NCBI GenBank assembly: GCA_020636225.1
Contig: JACJYI010000004.1
Span: 372,001 to 436,000, forward strand
Reading direction: 5' to 3'
Source of the DNA: Lewinellaceae bacterium
Lineage (GTDB): Bacteria; Bacteroidota; Bacteroidia; Chitinophagales; Saprospiraceae
DNA length: 64,000 nt
In this document: positions 26,981-35,746 of the stretch, piece after piece
Layout of the letters: each line of letters opens with the position of its first letter
Position numbering within the stretch: position 1 is the first letter of the stretch
Notes under the pieces: generated by a model
What the model was told of the DNA's origin: nothing
Seen by the model: the letters and a program-made list of their open reading frames with translations, nothing else
The model's database searches: none
Position numbers and translations under genes: made by a program

Positions 26981-27330
26981 CGCCGGCATGAGGCGGGCCA
27001 AGATTGACATCCATATGAATTGACAATTGACTCCACATCCAAGGGTAGAAAACCAACCCATGCGCCATACGCTTCCTGGAATTCCAGACGGTAAAATCTT
27101 CGCCCAGTAGTGGAACACCAACCTCTGAAAATTAGATTCACTATCATCAAATAGTTTCTCAAACGTTCCAAAAACCAGCCATAGTGAAATTGGTCATTGG
27201 AAGATAGCGTTATTGGGTTACTGCCTATCGACAGTCAAGATTTCGTTATTGAGTTATTACACGGGATCTGGCTGGAGAAACGCGAGGGCACCTGGATGCA
27301 GGAAGGGTCAAATCAATAGCAATTCAGACA

Positions 27331-27770
27331 GCCGGAATTCTCCATCTTCCATGGAATCCCTTCATCCGTGCCAATCCGTGATTCTGACAAGTAGAGGGAG
27401 TCGAGAAGTCGAGGGGTCGAGGAGAATGAGGAGGAGGAGATCAGGTTATGTGGAAATGCCAAGGATACGAATTCAATTCTCAAGTTCCACAGCCACCCAG
27501 GCAGCCAAGGTTCTACAGTTCTCCATCTTCAGTGGAAATCCCTTCATCCGTGCCAATCCGTGATTCCGACAAGTGGAGGGAGTCGAGAAGTCGAGGGGTC
27601 GAGGAGAATGAGGAGGAGGAGATCAGGATATGAGGAAATGCCAAGGATACGAATTCAATTCTCAAGTTCCACAGCCACCTCGGCGGCCAGGGTTCTACAG
27701 CTCTCCATCTTCCGTGGAATCCCTTCATCAGTGAAAATCCTTGATTCCGACAATTGGATCAGGGCTGCCT
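27331..27770. repeat. Repeat array 1: about 180-bp tandem units
   Basis: Three units anchored by CATCCGTGCCAATCCGTGAT-like sequence begin near 27360, 27542 and 27723 (periods 182 and 181). Each continues with a purine-rich GTCGAGAAGTCGAGGGGTCG tract, then AAATGCCAAGGATACG and CCATCTTC. These are the 'A'-type units of the larger array at 29975. The third anchor is degenerate. 27771-27970 holds nothing I recognise. Confidence 0.9.
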
Positions 27771-27970
27771 GCACAGCCAGGTTATAATCCCTGTCGTTCA
27801 ACATGAACCGGCTCATACCCAAAGCACATCAGATCTACCCCCAAAGCAAGAGCCTATGCCAACCATCCAACACCGAACCGAACCAACCAGATGATCGAAC
27901 GATCATTGCTAAGGAGGCAAACCTCCGGAATGGAAGTGTCACTTACGCCAGAATATGCAAGGATTGACGA

Positions 27971-29386
27971 TCATCCCTTTATCCATTTCCCTCCCTGAAA
28001 GGAAGAACCCTCAGGTGAGAAAATCTGGAATATATACACGCCATCAGGCCAATTTGCCGCTGAAACCTGATCAAACCCGTTTTCAAGATGTCGAACCGCC
28101 ATCTCCCTTCCCTGAACATCAAATATCTTCATTACATATCCCCTGTCCCTTGCTCCAAACTCATACCTGAACCAATCATGCCCCGGATTTCCAAGTATGG
28201 TGAATTCAAACATAGGCTCCGACAATGGATCTTGATCAGCTGTGATCTCACCATCAGCATTGAACCGCATCAAGAATGGGATAGTGGTATAATTGTACTC
28301 CCACATTCTCGTCATGCCATGAATATAGCAACCTCCCTGACCATCAGCTTTCACTCCAGCTATTAAATACTTCCGATCCCCTCCCAAAATCTTTAACCAC
28401 ACCTGATTCAAATCCTTATCGTATTTACCCAGATAATAGAGATGCTTGATCGTGTCTGTATACAAAGTCATCTCAACATCCTTGTGGCTGGCGATAAAAT
28501 ATGATTCATCGTCATGATCCAGACAGGAATTGATAGCCGGAACCATATATTCATCTGTCGGAACTTGAAAAGTAGTTACCTTTTGGATTGAATAATCCGG
28601 TGCAACATAGCAAAGACCAAACCACTTATTTTCTGGTGCACCCACGTTTAATATATGACTAAAAGCGACATACCCCGAATCAATAGCTGCAATAACATTG
28701 CCATTGATACCAATCATGGTATCTGTTCCAATTCGGCGTTCAACTTGAAAATTATTGTCAAGCAAATTAAGACCAGTGGCCATCATCAGGTATCGCCCGG
28801 ATCCATCTGAAGTCGGAATCACATTTTGAACAATTCCATTATAGTCCAGCATCTCTTCAATGGTGGGGAATTGTTGAAAATCTGACAAAGCATATTTTAT
28901 AATTTGTGTACTTCCAATACTGGAAAACTTGTTTGACAGAATGACTACTGAGTCGCCTTTTGTTGTCCATCCAAAAGCAACAATTGGGCCATTACCAGGA
29001 AGATTTGTAATGGTACTAATTTCAAAGGCCTTAGTATTTAAATTTCCTCGTAATACTTGTAAATCTGAGGGATTGAAGAGCTGCAATAATGATAAATATA
29101 TTGAATCAACCACAATCAATGACCATGGATTTCCTTCATCATACTGTGTCAATTCAATCTCATCAATAATATCGCCATTTGGATTCAGTTTTAATAAATA
29201 ATTCGGGTAGATATTTGTATCATCCTCATAAAAATCAGAAAATAAGGCATACATACCTGCACTATCAACGACAAGGTCCCAAATGATATACCCGGGGTAT
29301 TCAGGATACAATCGATTGTAGGAATCTTGTGCTCCACAATGGATGCTTGAATACAGTAGAATGGTAAGAATAATGAATGTTCTCAT
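27971..29386 (-). CDS. T9SS-exported protein, family B relative, between repeat arrays
   Basis: This 471-residue protein has a signal peptide (MRTFIILTILLYSSIHCGAQ). The beta-rich body carries short repeated strands (YALFSDFYEDD, YLLKLNPNGDI, YIWDLVVDSAG). It ends with LNQVWLKILGGDRKYLIAGV, a MRFNADGEITADQ segment and a sorting domain FTILGNPGHDWFRYEF..GVYIFQI..WIKG. It is a distant relative of 17387. It is visibly more AT-rich than the core genome and is flanked on both sides by arrays of the same repeat (27331-27770 and 29975-31160), as a mobile or recombining cassette would be. Function unknown beyond export. Confidence 0.8.
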   Translation of the reverse strand: MRTFIILTILLYSSIHCGAQDSYNRLYPEYPGYIIWDLVVDSAGMYALFSDFYEDDTNIYPNYLLKLNPNGDIIDEIELTQYDEGNPWSLIVVDSIYLSLLQLFNPSDLQVLRGNLNTKAFEISTITNLPGNGPIVAFGWTTKGDSVVILSNKFSSIGSTQIIKYALSDFQQFPTIEEMLDYNGIVQNVIPTSDGSGRYLMMATGLNLLDNNFQVERRIGTDTMIGINGNVIAAIDSGYVAFSHILNVGAPENKWFGLCYVAPDYSIQKVTTFQVPTDEYMVPAINSCLDHDDESYFIASHKDVEMTLYTDTIKHLYYLGKYDKDLNQVWLKILGGDRKYLIAGVKADGQGGCYIHGMTRMWEYNYTTIPFLMRFNADGEITADQDPLSEPMFEFTILGNPGHDWFRYEFGARDRGYVMKIFDVQGREMAVRHLENGFDQVSAANWPDGVYIFQIFSPEGSSFQGGKWIKG

Positions 29387-29974
29387 CTGGTCTGGGTTAA
29401 AAGCTGGCCATTATTCTACGGCCAGCTGAATTAAATATAGTACTGTTTGCTCGCATGCATCACAAGGAAGGGGTTCAGCCTCCGTCTAAGTTCCTAACCC
29501 ATGAACAGGAAATAGTCCACCCGATGCCGAGCTATCTGTTGATACTGGTCTTTGGCCACCATACAGCCTGAATTTACTGCTTCCATTTCCTTCTTGTTCT
29601 AGGGATCACAATTTTCTTTCGATTGCTTGGCAACAGGGTCAGTTATACACATGATAGAATATCAACCAAAGTGTGGGTCATCCAGTCAGATTCAGAACAT
29701 GAAATGACCATTTCCAATTGTCGATGATACCATTCCGGGGTCCGGTTCATCTGTGCCTTCATGACTTCTTCAACCAATGTCTACCGTCTCCCCTTGACAC
29801 CCTATCCACTCCAATGTTACCAATCGATGATTGGTTGATGTGGGAAGTCCTGCGTCATACCCTCCAAGCTGCATTTTCGATATCTGTCCAAATGTCCAGG
29901 CAATGAACAACATAGACAAGCGTAGAACTACCTGAAATTGAGGGGCGATGATTGGCGGGGCAATCCCCACAACT
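29387..29974. other. Gene-free stretch
   Basis: I see no supportable gene. A short minus-strand frame near 29640-29762 (MKAQMNRTPEWYHR, 39 codons) is too weak to call. The site at 29922-29938 is listed separately. Confidence 0.5.
29922..29938 (-). promoter_or_regulatory. GTAGTTCTAC-core element, site 4
   Basis: Plus strand GCGTAGAACTACCTGAAATT, with inverted arms GTAG..CTAC. It matches site 20058 at 16 of 17 positions. It lies 536 bp upstream of the T9SS gene starting at 29386. Confidence 0.4.
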
Positions 29975-31160
29975 TCCGTTCTCCATCTTCCGTGGAATCC
30001 CGTCATCCGTGCCAATCCGTGATTCTGACATATGGAGGGAGTCGAGAAGTCGAGGGGTCGAGGAGAGGAGGAGGAGGAGATCAGGTTATGAGGAAATGCC
30101 AAGGATACGAATTCAATTCTCAAGTTCCACAGCCACCCAGGCAGCCAAGGTTCTACAGTTCCCCATCTTCCGTGGAATCCCGTCATCCGTGCCAATCCGT
30201 GATTCTGACAAGTGGAGGAAGTCGAGAAGTCGAGGGGTCGAGGAGAATGAGGAGGTTATGCCTGCCTCGAAGGTAGGCGGGAGGTTGTGAGAAAATACCC
30301 AAACGCGAGTAAATCCGATTCTTCAGTTCTACAGCCACCCCCGCAGCCCGGGTTCTCCATCTTCGGTAGAATCCCGTCATCCGTGCTAATCCGTGATTCT
30401 GACAAGTGGAGGGAGTCGAGAAGTCGAGGGGTCGAGGAGAGGAGGAGGAGATCAGGATATGAGGAAATGCCAAGGATACGAATTCAATTCTCAAGTTCCA
30501 CAGCCACCCAGGCAGCCAAGGTTCTACAGTTCCCCATCTTCCGTGGAATCCCGTCATCCGTGCCAATCCGTGATTCTGACAAGTGGAGGAAGTCGAGAAG
30601 TCGAGGGGTCGAGGAGAGGAGGAGGTTATGCCTGCCTCGAAGGTAGGCGGGAGGTTGTGAGAAAATACCCAAACGCGAGTAAATCCGATTCTTCAGTTCT
30701 ACAGCCACCCCCGCAGCCCGGGTTCTCCATCTTCCGTGGAATCCCGTCATCCGTGCTAATCCGTGATTCTGACAAGTGGAGGGAGTCGAGAAGTCGAGGG
30801 GTCGAGGAGAGGAGGAGGAGATCAGGATATGAGGAAATGCCAAGGATACGAATTCAATTCTCAAGTTCCACAGCCACCCAGGCAGCCAGGGTTCTACAGT
30901 TGTCCATCTTCCGTGGAATCCTTTCATCCGTGCTAATCCGTGATTCTGACAAGTGGAGGGAGTCGAGAAGTCGAGGGGTCGAGGAGAATGAGGAGGTTAT
31001 GCCTGCCTCGACGGTAGGCGGGAGGTTGTGAGAAAACACCCAAACGCGAGGAAATCCGATTCTTCAGTTCTACAGCCACCTCGGCGGCAAGGGTTCTACA
31101 GTTGTCCATCTTCCGTGGAATCCCGTCATCCGTGCCAATCCGTGATTCCGACAATGATCA
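29975..31160. repeat. Repeat array 2: higher-order A-B-A-B-A-B tandem repeat
   Basis: Seven anchors (C(G/T)TCATCCGTG..AATCCGTGATT) start at 30001, 30181, 30375, 30552, 30745, 30922 and 31124. Intervals are 180, 194, 177, 193, 177 and 202 bp. Short units (A) carry GAGATCAGGATATGAGG..GGATACGAATTCAATTC; long units (B) carry GGTTATGCCTGCCTCG..GTAGGCGGGAGG and AAACGCGAGTAAATCCG. They alternate strictly, so the true unit is a ~370-bp dimer repeated three times. Open frames through the array are artefacts of repetition. Confidence 0.95.
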
Positions 31161-31192
31161 GTTGTCAGTTGTCAGTTGTCGGTAATCAGTTG
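31158..31192. repeat. TCAGTTG heptamer array
   Basis: TCAGTTG x3, TCGGTAA, TCAGTTG, then TCGGTTC, all in 7-nt phase. It abuts the end of repeat array 2. The following 31290-31385 is a TTTGGGATTT/GAAATTTG-rich stretch of the kind often seen before Bacteroidota genes; no gene there. Confidence 0.8.
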
Positions 31193-31449
31193 TCGGTTCG
31201 TCCGGTTTTAGTCATTCGCTTTCGCAAAGAAACCCTTGGTCAAAACTTACACTTCGTATCTCCGTCACTTCGTCTTTAAATCATACACTCCCTTTTAATT
31301 TCACACATCCGATTTCCGCCCTTGTTTGGGTCATTGGTATTTGGGGTTTGAAATTTATTTGTGATTTGAAATTTGTCTTTTGGGATTTTCTCCTTGCCTT
31401 GGTTGAGCCCCCCAACCCTCCTACCCAGAAACTCCCTATCTTTCCGCCT

Positions 31450-32220
31450 ATGGCAAAAACCATCCTCTCCTACAATCTGAACGGCATCCGGGCTGCCCTG
31501 AACAAGGGGTTCGTTGACTGGATCGACCAGCATGACTTCGACGTGATCTGCATCCAGGAGACTAAGGCCCAGCCGGAGCAAGTGGACATGTCCGAATTTG
31601 AAGACCGGGGCTATCATGCCCACTGGCATTCTGCCGAGAAGAAGGGCTACAGTGGTGTGCTCACCCTGTCTCGTGAACAACCTGACCTCGTGGCCTCAGG
31701 CATGGGTATCGACGAATATGATCGCGAAGGCCGGGTGCTCCGCACCGACCTGGGCGATCTGACCATCCTCAACTGTTATTTCCCCAGCGGCACCACCGGC
31801 GATGTACGACAGGCCGTGAAAATGCGCTTCCTCGAGGACATGCTGGTCTGGGCCAACACCCTGAAACAGGAACGACCCAACCTGCTCATCGTCGGAGACT
31901 ACAACATCGCCCACACCGAAATGGACATCCATGACCCGAAGGGCAACAAGAACTCATCCGGCTTCCTGCCGGAAGAGAGGGAATGGATGACCCGCTGGTT
32001 CGCTTCCGGCTTTGTGGACACCTTCCGCCATGCTCACCCGGACGAAATCGCCTACAGCTGGTGGACCTTTCGCGCCAATGCCCGGGCCAACAACAAGGGC
32101 TGGCGGATCGACTACCAATCCGTCTCCCCCCCGCTGGCGGACAAGATCATCGATGCCGGTCACTATCCGGAAGCCGTTCATTCCGACCATTGCGGCGTGT
32201 GGCTGACCCTGGATCTATAG
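31450..32220 (+). CDS. xth: Exodeoxyribonuclease III
   Basis: This 256-residue enzyme of the Mg-dependent endonuclease/exonuclease/phosphatase family repairs abasic sites and degrades duplex DNA 3' to 5'. Signature blocks in order: SYNLNGIRAA (N-terminal Asn), CIQETKAQ (metal-binding Glu), YSGVLTLSRE, GDYNIAHTEMDIHDPKGN (catalytic Asp/Asn), SYSWWTFR-like YSWWTF..ARANNKGWRIDY and SDHCGVWLTL (catalytic Asp-His). The ATG at 31450 starts at the exact family N-terminus; the frame upstream runs into repetitive AT-rich DNA. It is the first ordinary gene after the repeat region. Confidence 0.95.
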   Translation: MAKTILSYNLNGIRAALNKGFVDWIDQHDFDVICIQETKAQPEQVDMSEFEDRGYHAHWHSAEKKGYSGVLTLSREQPDLVASGMGIDEYDREGRVLRTDLGDLTILNCYFPSGTTGDVRQAVKMRFLEDMLVWANTLKQERPNLLIVGDYNIAHTEMDIHDPKGNKNSSGFLPEEREWMTRWFASGFVDTFRHAHPDEIAYSWWTFRANARANNKGWRIDYQSVSPPLADKIIDAGHYPEAVHSDHCGVWLTLDL

Positions 32221-32301
32221 TATTTTGTTAAACCCGGGAAACCTTGCACCCTGTTTTCATTGTTACCGTTTCATTCCTGGTCATTTCGAATGTAAAGCCC
32301 C

Positions 32302-33459
32302 ATGCCACGACTCCTCTTGCTCTTCCTGTTTCTCAGTTCCTCTTCGGCGATCGTTGCCCAGGGCATCGAATTCTTTCACGGTACCTGGGAAGAAGCCCAG
32401 GAGCTCGCCAAAAAAGAGGATAAGCTGATCTTCATCGATGCCTTTGCCACCTGGTGCGGTCCCTGCAAGCGCATGGCCCGGGAAGCATTCCCGAAAAAGG
32501 AGGTCGGTGATGTATACAACCGGTATTTCATCAATGTCAAGCTCGACATGGAACGCGGCGACGGCCTGGTCTTCCGGACCACTTATCCGGTCTCCGCATT
32601 TCCGACCCTGTACTTCATCGGCCCGGATGGATCCGTCGTCCATCGGCAGGTCGGCGCCCAGGGTCCGGAGCAGTTGATCCGTCTGGCCCAGTTCGCCCTG
32701 GCCAAAGTGGACAACTCCGATGATTACGCCGCCCGGTTTGATGCCGGCGAACGCGATCCCGAGCTGGTGCTGAACTACATCACGGCCCTCAACAAAGCCG
32801 GGAAACCCAGCCTGAAAGTGGTCAACACCTACCTGGACGAGCAGACCAACCTGGACACTCCCGAGAACCTGAAGATCATCCTGGAAGGGACCACGGAAGC
32901 TGACTCACGAGTATTCGACCTGCTGGTGGAACATCGCGCGGCGATCGAACAACAGGTGGGGAAAGCACAAATCGACAACAAGATCGAAATGGCCTGCTCC
33001 GCCACCCTGATGAAGGCCGTGGAGTTCAACGTCGCCTCCCTCTTTGAAGAGGCCAAGGCCAAAATGAAACTCCATGTGCCGGATCGATCCAGGGATTTTG
33101 CCCTGGACGCGGACATGCAGTTTTACAGCGGTGCCGCCAACCTTCCCGCCTATCTCGACGCCTGCTCGGCATATGGCAAGGCCAAGGTCAAGGAGGACCC
33201 GATGGCGGTCAACAGCCTGGCCAGCAAGCTCCTTCAGCAATACGCCGGCGATCAACAGGCGCTGAAGATCGCTGCCGACCTGGCCAGGAAAGCCGGAAAA
33301 GAAACCAGCACCTACGAACCCTGGCTCACCCTGGCTCAGATCCAGCACAAACAGGGAAAATCCAAGGATGCCCGCAAGTCCGCCTTGAAAGCGCGGGAAC
33401 GCGCCGCCGGCGACGACCGAATCCTCCAATATATCGATGCCCTGATCCAGGAATTCTAA
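32302..33459 (+). CDS. Exported thioredoxin-fold protein
   Basis: 385 residues with a signal peptide (MPRLLLLFLFLSSSSAIVAQ). Residues 20-130 form a thioredoxin-like domain with active site WCGPC (near residue 52) and the cis-proline region SAFPTLYFI. The C-terminal ~250 residues are helical, with TPR-like segments (YEPWLTLAQIQHKQGKSKDA). It probably acts as a periplasmic disulfide reductase or isomerase, as in the DUF255/thioredoxin_7-like group. It is followed after 3 bp by a paralogue, so the two arose by tandem duplication and are likely one operon. Confidence 0.88.
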   Translation: MPRLLLLFLFLSSSSAIVAQGIEFFHGTWEEAQELAKKEDKLIFIDAFATWCGPCKRMAREAFPKKEVGDVYNRYFINVKLDMERGDGLVFRTTYPVSAFPTLYFIGPDGSVVHRQVGAQGPEQLIRLAQFALAKVDNSDDYAARFDAGERDPELVLNYITALNKAGKPSLKVVNTYLDEQTNLDTPENLKIILEGTTEADSRVFDLLVEHRAAIEQQVGKAQIDNKIEMACSATLMKAVEFNVASLFEEAKAKMKLHVPDRSRDFALDADMQFYSGAANLPAYLDACSAYGKAKVKEDPMAVNSLASKLLQQYAGDQQALKIAADLARKAGKETSTYEPWLTLAQIQHKQGKSKDARKSALKARERAAGDDRILQYIDALIQEF

Positions 33460-33486
33460 CCCATGCCTACATTCCACCTTCTTTCC

Positions 33487-34632
33487 ATGCGCACGTTCCT
33501 GACTACTTTGATCCTCTCCCTGTCCGGATTCACTCTGCTGGTCGCCCAGGGCATCCAGTTTCATGAAGGCACCTGGCTGTCGGCACTCGAGCAGGCCGGG
33601 CGTGACAACAAGCTGATCTTCATGGATTGCTACACCACCTGGTGTGGCCCCTGCAAGATGATGGACAGGCAGACCTTCCCCGATGCGTCTGTCGGTGAAC
33701 TGTACAATGAACAGTTCATCAACGTCAAGATGGACATGGAAAAGGGGGAGGGAATCGACCTGGCCCGAGCCTACAATATCCAGGCATATCCCACCTTACT
33801 GTTTCTCGATCCCGCCGGACAGGTCGTTCACCGGGTGGCAGGTTTTCACAAACCTGATCAGTTCATCGAGCTGGCCAGGACCGCACTTGATCCCAACAGG
33901 AAACTGCAAGCCCTCGACGAGCAATACGTGCACGGTGACCGGGATGCCGGGTTCCTTTACAGCTATGCCTATGTCCGGTTGAATGCCATGGATGGCAGTC
34001 ATTATCCGGTGGCCCTGGAATATCTGGCTACCCAGGAAGACTGGTCGATAACAAAGAACATGGAGTTCATTTTCGACTTCGCGGAATATGTCGACGGTGA
34101 TCTCTTCCGGTATATCATCGAGCACCGGTCTGACTATGTCGAGCACTACGGACCGACAGCGGTCAACCGAAAGATCGACGAGGTCATCAATCTCGCCAAT
34201 TTCTATCGCGAGCCGGATTGGGATCAGTTGAAGCAGTTGCTCCAGGATATCTACCCGAATGACGTCGACCGGCAGTTGGCTTACTTTCAGATGAATTTTT
34301 ACATGCAGTCCGGTCAGATCGATGACTTCACCCGGGCGGCCCTCGACTTTTACAAGATCTACCCCGCCACCGATGCCGATGCCCTCAATGATGCGGCCTG
34401 GTCATTCTACGAACACGTGCAGGACCCCAAGGCCCTCAAGGAGGCCGTAAAATGGGCCCAACAGGCCGTCAAATGGGCCGACAACTATTACAACAACGAT
34501 ACCTTGGCTGCCCTGTACGCCAAACTGGGCAAGAAGAGCAAGGCCAGGAAGGTCGCCTTGCATGCCATTGAGCTGGCCAAGGCCAGCGGGCAGGACTACA
34601 GCCTCACCCAGGAACTGCTGGACCAGTTGTAG
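33487..34632 (+). CDS. Exported thioredoxin-fold protein, tandem paralogue
   Basis: 381 residues from the ATG at 33487, where the signal peptide starts (MRTFLTTLILSLSGFTLLVA); an ATG 24 bp earlier would add an unlikely leader. It has the same plan as the gene before it: the GIQFHEGTWLSALEQAG opening, WCGPCKMMD active site, QAYPTLLFLDPAG cis-Pro strand, and a helical C-terminal half (LKEAVKWAQQAVKWADNYYN) like TPRs. Substrates are unknown. Two CxxC copies in one operon suggest a reductant-relay or specialised envelope redox role (inference). Confidence 0.88.
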   Translation: MRTFLTTLILSLSGFTLLVAQGIQFHEGTWLSALEQAGRDNKLIFMDCYTTWCGPCKMMDRQTFPDASVGELYNEQFINVKMDMEKGEGIDLARAYNIQAYPTLLFLDPAGQVVHRVAGFHKPDQFIELARTALDPNRKLQALDEQYVHGDRDAGFLYSYAYVRLNAMDGSHYPVALEYLATQEDWSITKNMEFIFDFAEYVDGDLFRYIIEHRSDYVEHYGPTAVNRKIDEVINLANFYREPDWDQLKQLLQDIYPNDVDRQLAYFQMNFYMQSGQIDDFTRAALDFYKIYPATDADALNDAAWSFYEHVQDPKALKEAVKWAQQAVKWADNYYNNDTLAALYAKLGKKSKARKVALHAIELAKASGQDYSLTQELLDQL

Positions 34633-34686
34633 GAGGGGAGGCTTTGAGGCTTGCCCGCCGAAGCTTCAGCGAAGGAGGGAGTCGAG

Positions 34687-35740
34687 AAGAAGAAAGCAAG
34701 CGCCTTCCAACCCCGGACAGCTCTGGCACATTGGTCATAAAATTGCCAGCCATATAAGTGAACAATGGTACGAGTGTCTCACTCGTACCGGCTATTTGCA
34801 CGGTGTCTCACCGCAACAACAGGGAACGCTGTTGATGGTCGATTCACCTGCACGTTCGGACTAGGAAATCATCAGCAGTTCAGGTCCATGGAAAGTAAGA
34901 CTTGCCAGGACCGTTTCCTTGAGCAGAAAGCCCTGAAGGGGCGTAATCAAATAGCCCCGGGCAGTCGCCCGGGGATCCGGATCGCTCTGAAGCAAAGCCC
35001 TGAAAGGGCGTAATACACACCACTGTGCACGGTTGACCCATTCTCTGGTTGTAACAAGGAGCCCGACTCAAGGCGGGATGAATAGAAGGAGGGGAGGAGT
35101 TGAGGAGGGGAGGAGTTGAGGAAGGAAGAAGAAGAAAGCAAGCGCCTTCCAACCCCGGATAGCTCGGCACATTGGTCCTAAAATTGCCTGCCATAAAAAT
35201 GACCGCTGGTACGAGTGTCTCACTCGTACCGGCTATTTGCGCGGTGTCTCATCGCAACAGCAGGGAACACTGTAGATGGTCGATTCACCTGCACGTTCGG
35301 ACTGGGAAATCGTCAGCAGATCAGGTCCATGGAAAGTAAGACTTGCCAGGACCGTTTCCTTGAGCAGAAAGCCCTGAAGGGGCGTAATCAAATAGCCCCG
35401 GGCAGTCGCCCGGGGATCCGGATCGCTCTGAAGCAAAGCCCTGAAGGGGCGTAATACACACCACTGTGCACGGTTGACCCATTCTCTGGTTGTAACAAGG
35501 AGCCCGACTCAAGGCGGGATGAATAGAAGGAGGGGAGGAGTTGAGGAGGGGAGGAGTTGAGGAAGGAAGAAGAAGAAAGCAAGCGCCTTCCAACCCCGGA
35601 TAGCTCGGCACATTGGTCCTAAAATTGCCTGCCATAAAAATGACCGCTGGTACGAGTGTCCCACTCGTACCGGCTATTTGTGCGGTGTCTCACCGCAACA
35701 GCAGGGAATACTGTAGACGGGTGCTCTGCACCGGAAAGAT
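34687..35740. repeat. 441-bp tandem repeat, about 2.3 copies
   Basis: The hairpin GGTACGAGTG-TCT-CACTCGTACC marks each unit at 34767, 35208 and 35649, exactly 441 bp apart. Each full unit also has CCCCGGGC/GCCCGGGG and GCCCTGAA(G/A)GGGC hairpins, and ends in purine-rich GAGGAGTTGAGG tracts and AAGCAAGCGCCTTCC. Copies differ at scattered positions. No gene is supported in 34633-35746; short frames here repeat in all units. The GCCCTGAAAGGGC hairpins resemble REP-type sequences (inference). Confidence 0.92.
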
Positions 35741-35746
35741 CATTCC

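Larger units (their letters stand above)
26304..27330. repeat. Gene-free stretch with island repeats
   Basis: No gene is supported. 26520-26650 and 27210-27270 carry the TTATTGGGTTATT..TCGAGGGATC family. 26636-26652 (GTCGCCAACAGAGGGCC) matches 23307. The region 26830-27010 parallels 23344-23530 in layout (ATGATGxAAAC, then the CCCCGAGTACTCGGGG palindrome), so both are probably copies of one decayed element. Confidence 0.65.

Noticed and set aside
30393..31031. Open frames of 100-210 codons on both strands
   Set aside because: They arise because the ~180-bp repeat lacks stops; the encoded peptide simply repeats with the unit and shifts frame between unit types.
29975..31160. Possible CRISPR array (regular spacing)
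   Set aside because: Units are ~180-200 bp, the 'spacers' are themselves repeated, and there is no cas gene.
34765..35454. Small repeated frames (VRVSHSYRLFARC-type)
   Set aside because: Translation of the GGTACGAGTG hairpin in each 441-bp unit; not a gene.
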